From Mikania micrantha (taxonomy: Eukaryota > Streptophyta > Magnoliopsida > Asterales > Asteraceae): a DNA stretch of 64,000 nucleotides. Numbering within the stretch: position 1 is the first letter of the stretch; every line of letters begins with the position of its first letter. The stretch covers positions 29,124,800 through 29,188,799 of the forward strand of contig CM018690.1 in NCBI GenBank assembly GCA_009363875.1, read 5' to 3'. Below the pieces are notes generated by a model. It ran no database searches. It saw only the letters and a program-made list of their open reading frames with translations, and was not told the DNA's origin. Shown in pieces: positions 55,342 to 64,000 of this stretch. Both the position numbers and the translations under genes were made by a program.

Positions 55342-56401
55342 GGTATTTTAGTAATGATTGTTTTTGTTGACTTTTTATCAAGTTCTCCCACTTTCTTTAA
55401 ACGTTCATAACTTTTACATATGAATTTTTTTTGAAACAAAATATACCATAAAAACGAGCATTTTTTTATCTTCAAAACTAGTAGTGTATTGCTATATAAA
55501 ATTTTTTTTTAGTTCATTGTGTCTTTTGTACAGGTCATTGCGTCTTTTGTACAGGTCATTGTGTCTTTTTGTTTTTGCTCAATATTATGTTTTCATGAAC
55601 ATTTTAAGACACAATGATGCGCATAATACATGATGTCAAGCAAGGATGACACAATAACGAGTATGAATAACACAATGATCTTTAAAAAGACACAATTACA
55701 TATAATAAAGACACAAAAACAAGTATGAACAATTTTGTACAGGTCATTATGTCTTTTGTTTAGGTCATTGTGGCTTTTGTACATGTCATTGCGTCTTTTG
55801 TGTTTCTTTTCAATGTTGTGTTTTCTTAAACAATTTAAGACACAATGATGTTGTATAATACATAATGTAAAGCAATGATAACACAATGACGAGTATGAAT
55901 AACACAATGATCTTTAAAAAAAGACACAATTACCTATAAAAAGGCACAATGATGAGTATAACACTTTTGTATAGGTCATTGTGTCTTTTGCACAGGTCAT
56001 TGTATCTCTTTTGTGTTTTTGCTCAATATTGTGTGTTAATGAACAATTTAAAACACAATGATGTTGCGGAGTAATAATGTTAGGGAAGAATGACATAATG
56101 ACGAGTATAAATAATATAATGATTTTTATAAAAGACACAATCACCTGTAAATAGACACAATTACCTGTAAGAAAAACACAAAAAAATAATTATAAACAAA
56201 CTTTTAAAAAAGACACAATAACGATAATTAGACACAATAAGCTGAAAATTTATTTAGTTTTTGTAACAAAATTATACTCATTTGATAGATAAAAAAAAAT
56301 GTTCGTTTTTATGATATATTTTAAAAAAAAAATAACATTGTATGTAAAAGTTATGAACGTTTAAAAAAAGTGGGGGAAAAGTGGTTATTACTAAATTACC
56401 C
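55341..56401. mobile_element. TIR element with internal ACAATGAC-type repeats, 1061 bp
   Basis: Starts GGGTATTTTAGTAAT and ends ATTACTAAATTACCC. The inverted match extends more than 100 bp inward and includes AAACGTTCATAACTTTTACA and its inverse. TCTA occurs on both sides (55337-55340 and 56402-56405). The interior is a long array of TCATTGTGTCTTTTGTACA-type units in both orientations (about 55510-56230). No transposase. A related partial copy in opposite orientation lies at 52840-53492. Confidence 0.72.
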
Positions 56402-56562
56402 TCTAACAAATTTTCTCCCTAAAATTTTAAATTTTTAATCTTAAATTTGATCTTATGATCCAATGATTAATAATTATTTTTAGTTTTTTTAGGATAAGGA
56501 GACTATTTAGTTGAACACAATCTTATATACGTTTTTACTTTATAAATAGTTATAGTTAAGCC
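56402..56562. other. AT-rich spacer
   Basis: No feature recognised apart from the 8-bp flank GTTAAGCC (56555-56562) of the next element. Confidence 0.4.
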
Positions 56563-56880
56563 CAATGTTTTCATAACCGGACTGGACGTCGAACCGGTCT
56601 CCTTACTGGCCAGAGGTCCGACCGGTCGAACCGGATTTAAGAACCGGATGATTTTATATACATTTTATAAATATATATATAAAAAAAATAACAAATTTTA
56701 AAAAAACGGTTCAACCACCGGTCCGACCACCGGTCCGACCACCGGTTTTCCGGTACGACCGCCGGTTCGCCGGTTCGACCGGCCGGTTCACCCAAAAACG
56801 GCCCAGAACCCCTAACCGGACCGGTCTGACCACCGGTTCCCGGTCCGACCGGCCGGTCCGGTCCGGTTTTCAAAACATTG
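56563..56880. mobile_element. hAT-like MITE rich in ACCGGTC, 318 bp
   Basis: Starts CAATGTTTTCATAACCGG and ends CCGGTTTTCAAAACATTG, terminal inverted repeats of about 18 bp with few mismatches. Flanking 8-mers GTTAAGCC (56555-56562) and GTTAAGCT (56881-56888) match at 7 of 8. The interior is dense in ACCGGTCCGACC and its variants. This is a widespread plant non-autonomous hAT pattern. Confidence 0.85.
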
Positions 56881-56888
56881 GTTAAGCT

Positions 56889-58147
56889 ACTTAAATAAAA
56901 CTTCTCACCCTATTTCCTCTTATATTATAGAAAAATTTTAAAAATGACCATTTTGTTAAGTAAATAATAGAAATGTCTCTTTCATCACTTTTTATATCAA
57001 AATGCACACATCTAAATTGATGTATGTGACTATAAGTATAAAGGCATCTTAATACACTTCTAAACAGAAAAGGTAAATGTGGCTTATATATACACTCTAC
57101 ATTTTTGAAAGAAACTAACACTTTAACAGATGTATCATGGACGTTTATATATTTAACAATCATTCTTCCCTGATAACTAGCCATCTTTGTAAAACATCTG
57201 TTAAAGTGTAGGTGTATGAAGAATTATAGGGTATGTTAATCAAAGGATGTTTTATTATCTTTTTATTATATATAAAATTCTTATGGTATGACGTGTTTTT
57301 TATCTACATTTTTCGCCGCAATGTGCAGGTAACCTACTGGTGTGTGTAAACATTTTTAATATAACTAAATAGTTATATTTTCAAGAAGTTGGTCTGTTTT
57401 GAAAGTGATAATTGTTTATTCCAGTTAAAAACTTAAGTTATTTTATGGGTCGATTTCATCTTATGAATATGAATGTTAAATATAGGTTTTAGTAGGTGTA
57501 TGAAATCAAAGGATTTTTTTAATAGAGTCTAGCAATGGTTGAAAATATAAAAGTTTTGAATGAAAAAATTTAGCATTACTGTGTATATATATACACATTT
57601 ATCAAATGTAACTATTACATATAAATAGTAATGATAATTTATTATCTTTTTATTATATATGAAATGCTTATAGGATGAAGAAGGATGTTTTTGTTGTGTA
57701 GATTAACCCATGTTCGAATTATGGTATGTTAAGTGACATAGAAGTAATTTTCTTTATTTTCAAAAAAAAGTGACTTTTATATATTTTAAAGCATGTAATT
57801 ATAAATGGTTATTTTAATTCTTAATTAACATTTGTTCTTTTTTGAACGTCCCTAAGATAGAGTATTAACGTGTGTGTGTATTGTGTGTGTTCATATATCT
57901 AGGCTAAAAACATATATTATACCACATTAAATCAATAAATATTGAACGGTTAACATAAATGAAAAAAAAAAAAAAGAAATAGTTAAAAAAATTATATTAT
58001 ACAACAAAAATATTTTTAAAGTACTATACATATTAACAAATAAAATAATATATTATTATCTAATTTTAAAAATATAATTTTTAATATCATTATTATTTAA
58101 AATAATAATTAGAGAGAAAATAAATAAAAATAAATAAATATAATTAT
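56889..58147. other. AT-rich spacer
   Basis: No gene, RNA or clear repeat found. Frames present are short and lack motifs. Confidence 0.5.
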
Positions 58148-58164
58148 TTAATATAACAAATTAT

Positions 58165-58256
58165 GAGCCGGGATGGGAGTAAAGTTTGTATCTATCATTC
58201 CCTCCAGACTCTACTGAAAAATGGGAAAATACTGGGTAAGTTTGTTTGTGTGTTTG
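58165..58256 (+). mobile_element. 5'-truncated Au-like SINE, 17-bp TSD
   Basis: GGATGGGAGTAAAGTTTGTA, then CCCTCCAGACTCTACT, then AATACTGGGTAAG and a GTTTGTTTGTGTGTTTG tail parallel the 3' half of plant Au SINEs. A perfect 17-bp direct repeat, TTAATATAACAAATTAT, flanks it (58148-58164 and 58257-58273), the hallmark of target-primed insertion. The tRNA-like 5' head is missing. Confidence 0.8.
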
Positions 58257-58273
58257 TTAATATAACAAATTAT

Positions 58274-59460
58274 TATGAGAGAGATAAAGAAAATAAAATT
58301 GAGAGTTATAGAGAGTAAAACGTGTTTGCTATTATTTTTTTTTATATTAGAATAAAAACTTGTTTTATCTTTATTCGTACCATTAACAGGTTAATCTTTA
58401 AGCTTCTTCAATGCAAATCATACAGGTCACTTGGCACCTGACACATGGCGAACCCATGGATGCCACATTATGTTAGTGACATTGGCGATGAATCATGAAT
58501 GAACAAGGGAATGTCTACGCTCACATATGTGGGTACAAACGTAAATGTGGGCCTCTACAACTTTTTTTTTCCTTTTCCTTTTTATTTTGTTAATTTTTTA
58601 TGAATTTATATATGTAATTTGTAACTTTTATAATAATTAAAATTGGTAAAATTTTATAATTTTTTATAATATGTTAATGACTTACGGTTATAAATTTATA
58701 AACTTCTTAAATAATAATATATGTAGAGTAATTCCAACGCATATTGTTGTATGAAACGACCAAGTTTCAAGTGTGAAAAGAAATAACTTGTAAAATTGGG
58801 TTATTTTTAAATTGAAAATTGTGTCTTGTTGGATAAATTCAACAATAAACACTTGAAAATTCATCAGATCATGTATAAAATCACTATACGAAATCAATAT
58901 TTCTACTTTTTCGAGTTCAAAATTTTGATTAAAGGAAAATCCAACAGAGTTGTTTGTGATACGAATTTTGAATGAATACTATTGTGTACACAATTTATGT
59001 GTTTAACACCAACCAACTGCATCACAGTTAATGACGGTTGGTTTTAGCGAGTCAAAATCTCAGGTCAAGACAATTCCTGTCATAAGAAATAAGTAAATTT
59101 CATTTAGTTTTTTGGGTATTGCCCGAACCCCACAAGGGTGCTACCCCCTTGACTCTTGTCTGCTAAATGGCAAGCAGGAGCGTCACCATGAGCTCTGTCC
59201 CTTGGACCCCGCAAGAGGGTGCGACCACTTAACCCTTGATTGGTCAGGAGCTCAGAAATTTTAAACGAGTGTCTACTCCACACCTCCACCTCTTTAAATT
59301 CCTTAACATATGGAAACCAACAAATTAAAAGAAGGATTTAAATACTAGGTTTCTTGTCAGAATTGTTTGATTGTACATTTGTAGTTGACACCAAAGACAA
59401 GGATCTCTTGCTTGTAACTGACAGATGCGGAAACTTCTGTTAATGGCTAACAGGTGAACC
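58274..59460. other. AT-rich spacer with a GC-richer patch
   Basis: Mostly AT-rich with no gene seen. At 59115-59250 a GC-richer patch has two direct, diverged copies of ACCCCRCAAGRGGGTGC followed by ACC-CTTGA about 80 bp apart. I could not assign it. Confidence 0.45.
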
Positions 59461-59645
59461 CCATACAAGGTCTTAATGAATACAATTTACAACATAAATA
59501 AAAAAATAGATATTACTTCAGGTTTTTTTTTTCCTTGCATATATATTGTACACCCATACAAGGTCTTAGTGAATACTGAATACAGTTACAACATAAATAA
59601 AAAAATAGATATTACTTTAAGTTCTTTTTCTTGTATATTGCACTC
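59461..59645 (+). repeat. Tandem duplication, about 93 bp x 2
   Basis: Copies start with CCATACAAGGTCTTA at 59461 and 59554. Both continue with ACAACATAAATAAAAAAATA, GATATTACTT and TGTATATTG-like ends. Several substitutions and small indels separate them. Confidence 0.85.
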
Positions 59646-62260
59646 AATAACACAAATGCATAATAACAATCATATGATCATTCCAAGTGTTTCGACCATG
59701 CTTATAAATCAAATATACCGAAAAAGTTTATACTAAAATAGTAAAATCTACAGCAAAATACATGTAGGTATGATGATATGATGTGGAATACCACTAAACA
59801 TAATATATTCCATTCATTCTAAGGTATATCATTTAATTTATCCATAAGACAAGTAAGATTACACGTTACTTAAGAAAGTTGATAATGTTTTGTACATTAG
59901 TCACATGTGAACAAGATTGAATCTTTCATTTAGGAGATATTTTAACACGCCAACGGTTAGGTGAACCAACTTCTTTTTATGTGATAGTCAGAAGCTTTTT
60001 TTCGAGCACAAGTTAAGCAACAACAGTCTTCATAGTTGGATCAGAAAATCCAATTAAGTTCTTTGGAAGCTTTGCAAAGTCTCAAAAGGAACATTTCTTT
60101 GAAACTTGCAACTTGGACTTGATTCGAAAGGAAGGCATATTATAAAAAATACAGTTCTTTGAAAGCTAGCTCTAGTTTTCGAAAGATGTATTCAATTTCT
60201 CAAAAGTTGTTGGACTTAGAAGTAGATGTTTCTTCAAAAAGACTGTGTACTTCCAAAAGACTATGTTATCCATGAAATGCTTGGACTAATTGTTCGTTAA
60301 ATGATGAACTAACTTCGGAAAGTTCATGCGCTTCGAATCAATAAAAAATAAAGATGTTTACATCCAAGCCTTACAATTTTAACACAAAGCAAGAGAAATA
60401 TGTTGGTGTTTGGGACGTTTGGGACAATTCTTTTTTTTTTGTTGAGTTGAAATGAGTAACATCAAAACATAAAACATGTTAAAGAAGAGCAATACCTAAT
60501 ATAATATGGTTAACATAGGTATCCTAAAAACTATGTAAAAATAATATATTTAAACAGGTAAAATAATCAATAACATATTCGATGAAAAAAGTTACTAAAG
60601 ATTATTTAAATTAACTATTTACTTAGTTATAACTCATTTTGACTTGAAGTAAATCAATAATTCTTAAAAACAATTCGTTTAAACTCAAACTGATTGAATT
60701 TAAAACTCATTTTAACCAGCATCCATCCTCACCTAACCTCGTTTTGACTCATAACTCAACCCACCTATTTTACCAGGCTTAACAAGAGCCTTAATTTTCC
60801 TTGTGTTGCTAAAGCGATCCAAATATCACTAATTGCTTTAGGAATACTAGTAAATAAACAAGTGGGATATAAATAAGCAAGTTCAATCCATATTTTGAAC
60901 ATTAAAAGTGTATGTTTCTACCTTTTAAAGAAAAGAAATACTATAATAATGTATTGCTAAAATACCAAAATCTTTATCATACAAAGGAATAAAACAGTGC
61001 AGGAAATCAAGTAGCTGTGACATTTCCTGGTCAAAAGAAAAGAAGGAATTTGATGGGGTCCAAGGCCATATGCCTATGCATGCACTCACCCCACTTCATG
61101 TGATGAGGTGAACCTAATAAGCGATGTGAGCCTGCAACAAGTTGACCATCGTTTTTAATGTATGACCAGTTGTATGGTGGTGCATGCATTTAGCCCACAA
61201 AAGAATAAACCAAAACACACAGTATATATCTTACCACATGTATTGATCATACTGTCAATATCAACTTCAAAGTTCAATAACTTTATATGTCTGGATTTTG
61301 TAGCAAGAATCAAGAAACATATATTCTTTTTTGCTACCATGTAATCATTAGATATTTATAACTCATTAGCTTTGTAAAACTATAACCAATTGATAAAGAG
61401 ACACTTGTATATATAGCAGAGTTTATAAAGACTAGAAAGTAAGTTTTATATATTGATTTTAAAGACAAAATGGTATGATTAGTTGCATTATGATACATAA
61501 TCAATCAAGAAGTTAAAATTAAAACCAGCATGTGAAAAAGAAAATAAAAAACAAGGGACATGTTACATTTGGGTAAGATGCATAGGATGGGTGGGACTAC
61601 ACACACGTGTGAAAAGTGGTCCTTTTGAGTTCATGCAGAGGAAGTTTTGTCTGGTAGAGCTAAAGTCAACATCAAGTACAATCATGGAGACATTATTTTA
61701 GGGTTCTGATCATCCCATCATCTTCTTCTTCACATAGACCACTTATTTTAATTCATTTATATTCTATTTAAGTTAGGAATACTTAACAACACTAGTTGTG
61801 TGTAGATGGTGTCTTTAATAATACAATTGAATGAGTCAATTAAAACCAGCCGTGTGCATGATCAATTCCTCACTCATAGTATGTTGATGTAACACGTTAC
61901 AAATATCAAATGAGAAAGTTTTTCTTCTTGCATATGTGATTCTTGATTTCTATGTGCAAATGGCTAATTTCTACTTTATAACAATTAGAACGCGAGATCA
62001 AAAATCTCATGGGATCTTGTACATGCATACCCCGCTAACCAATTAACTCGATTATGTAAAGTATAGCTAAGGTTAGATATGTGATCTTAAAAGGAGTTGG
62101 AGGCTAAAACCATTAAAAACTAAATTTATGCCTAAAAACTATGATGTAGCACTAATCACAAAATTTGCAAGTGCAAAAAGGTCTATGATAGAGCACGAGT
62201 CGCCAAGTTTGTAAGTACACAAAAGTCTTGTTGTTTAGCTTAATCGTGATTGTGTGTGCG
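59646..62260. other. AT-rich intergenic DNA
   Basis: No gene recognised. Frames at 61155-61344 on both strands overlap each other and lack motifs. 61560-61760 is less AT-rich, with ACACACACGTGTG (61599-61611) and a CT-rich TCATCTTCTTCTTC tract, and could be a promoter of a gene outside the window, but nothing here proves that. Confidence 0.45.
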
Positions 62261-62972
62261 CACTAAAAGAATAGTATTTTGTAGCGACAACGGCTATAGC
62301 GACTGTAAAGTCGTCGATACACATTAGTCACTTATAACATGTCGTTACTATATATCAAAACATAAAATTTTACTTATCTGAACACGTGTGAACTAATAAT
62401 ACATTAGTTAACTCAGACAAAATCCACTAAACTTTTATCAAACACATATCGTCGCTACATATATTTTACTTTTGATTTTCAACACTACATGTGTATAATT
62501 ATATTTTCATTTCATTTAAACAGGAAAATATTAAAAAGAAAATATGTGTCTTTAAATGACAAACAATCGTCTTTAATGTTGTAAATTTATTTTAATTTTG
62601 ACTTTTTAGATATAAATCATATAATAATTAATTTTTTTAGTCACTGAATGTATAAACTAAATAATCTTTATAAGATATAATGAATGCATGTCATCATGAT
62701 AAATAAAAATTTATTTATTAATATTTTATACTCTCTTAGTAAATATTATATTTTTAAACGATTTTTTATTGGAGTGTGTGGCAATGACATGTCATCGATA
62801 CATAAGAAAATATAAGGACAACATGTATTGTGACGACGATTGAGATCTATACAGACAAAATTATAGCAGCTACCTGGATAGTTGCAGGATGTCGTCGTTA
62901 CTTGCTAAAAAGACCTATAGCGACGACAGTCGCTAAAATTCTTCACAATTTTGTCTCCATAGACTATTAGTG
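62261..62972. mobile_element. CACTA-like MITE, about 0.7 kb
   Basis: Begins CACTAAAAGAATAGTATTTT followed by GTAGCGAC and TATAGCGAC. Ends CTATAGCGACGACAGTCGCTA then AAATTCTT, with TATTAGTG at 62965-62972. The TAGCGAC and GTCGCTA motifs are inverted between the ends, as in many plant CACTA MITEs. No 3-bp target duplication was found at these exact ends and there is no transposase. Confidence 0.5.
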
Positions 62973-64000
62973 TTGTGGTGTCGTGGTGGTAAGGATGTAT
63001 GTTTATCATAGCACCTTAAAACCATAGATCCACAACGAATTGAAACAGTTCAGACAAACTTTGATTGAATTTATCTTCAAAAAGTTAAAATTAGCTTGTA
63101 GATGTGTAAATTAGAAATCCAAAATCCTAAAGCTAAACTTTAACACATAAAAGCTAATTTTACTAGGGTACTTCTATGAGCCAGTTCAAATGTTGTTAGA
63201 ATTTAATTTGTTGAGTAGTTCCCTAGTTTTTTATGTTTTCTAATGAAATGTGTATATGTGTTGAGAAAGAAATTCACGAAAAGCTTTTTAAAAAAGGGGG
63301 GGAAAAATAAAATGGGAGGCTAATAATATGAAGCTTTTACGTATATAGTAAATGTCTGTAATAGGACTGAAAAAATATGGTTTGAAAAGTATTTTAAAAT
63401 TTTTATTTATTTTTTGTTTATCCCCCCCCCCCCCCTAAATTCTTTAATTCTATAAATGGGTTCATAACTATTTTATTATATGACAGTATTTTCTTAGAAA
63501 GATTACAACCAAATCGAGTAATTTTTTAAACTTTAGCATTTGGTATATTATTGTTATATTTAAAAAAAATCATAATGTGAAATTGTGTTGTTATACGATA
63601 AAATAACATGTCTTAAAGAAGATGTGCTGGATTTTGATGGTTTGCCATAATGATTTGTTGGATTTTATAAAATTCAAAATAAATACAAGTGAAAGGGTGG
63701 AGATATTTTTTTTAATCAAAATTTCTTTTTTAATAAATGTCACATGTCATAAAAGATTAGCGTAAGGACATCTTAACCTTGTCATGTCAAGTAACACCAA
63801 TACTCAGACGAAACGAAAATTTAACGTCTAGCAAAATCTAAGAACCAACATAGTTTAGGTTCGAACTCGAATGCTATACAACGACTACTCCATCCTTAAA
63901 CTTGAATTTATTTATTTTTTTTAAAATAATAAACTGTTAGTTTTTGTTATTATTGTTATTATTATTATATTTATGTTAAACAAAAGAAATGTAAAGTATA
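62973..64000. other. AT-rich spacer with homopolymer runs
   Basis: No gene recognised. A run of 14 C residues lies at 63422-63435 and a run of 7 G residues at about 63296-63302; both could be unreliable bases in an assembly. Confidence 0.5.

Noticed and set aside
61155..61344. Small gene at 61155-61344.
   Set aside because: Complementary frames of about 60 codons exist on both strands with no motif, start context or neighbour to choose between them.
62261..62972. A confident CACTA element with defined 3-bp duplication.
   Set aside because: Ends resemble CACTA MITEs, but the flanking 3-mers (GCG and TTG) do not match, so only a low-confidence element is reported.

Overview
This window is repeat-dominated nuclear DNA from a flowering plant. 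The evidence is several Ty3/gypsy LTR retrotransposons with initiator-Met-tRNA primer-binding sites, a FAR1/MULE-type transposase, hAT- and CACTA-like small elements, Au-like SINEs and AT-rich intergenic DNA. A eudicot is likely and Asteraceae is only a guess. I found no convincing host gene. Almost every coding trace belongs to a mobile element and almost all are decayed.

Region 1 (1-26641) is one nest. The host, element C, is a Ty3 retrotransposon on the minus strand whose gag is cut into three pieces (1-557, 16641-16769, 26478-26641). Element A (558-16640, TSD CTCAT) sits in one break. Element B (16770-26477, TSD ATCTT) sits in the other. The C gag frame is in phase across both breaks. Element A has the rare layout LTR-internal-LTR-internal-LTR. 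Its middle LTR is a mosaic of the two outer LTRs, which is what unequal crossing-over between LTRs should leave. Both internal regions of A lack the RT and integrase catalytic cores. Element B is a Tekay/Del-like chromovirus with recognisable gag, protease, RT, RNase H, integrase and chromodomain-like tail, all carrying stops and frameshifts. It also has an intact 246-codon reading frame between the primer-binding site and gag, and a candidate 80-bp intron in gag.

Region 2 (26642-39432) is AT-rich, with foldback elements, an 11-bp-TSD SINE, a solo LTR (28680-30255, TSD GTAGG), a long field of GTTACA-rich divergent repeats, and a second solo LTR (35537-38318, TSD GTTAC) inserted into that field.

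Region 3 (about 39433-51501) is a Mutator-like (MULE) segment with a broken FAR1-type transposase and a second, ORF1-like gene. It is marked at both ends and in the middle by GC-rich palindromes built on GGCCGTAC. LTR elements invaded the ORF1-like gene: a solo LTR (40192-42815, TSD GTCTC), and a truncated B-like element (42827-48757) whose LTR holds a solo LTR (43014-45434), which in turn holds a small solo LTR (44584-44977).

Region 4 (51502-64000) is AT-rich intergenic DNA with minisatellites, three hAT-like elements with 8-bp duplications, a TIR element with internal ACAATGAC-type repeats and a related partial copy in opposite orientation, a 5'-truncated SINE with a perfect 17-bp TSD, and a CACTA-like MITE. 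All boundaries come from reading the sequence by eye. No database search was run.
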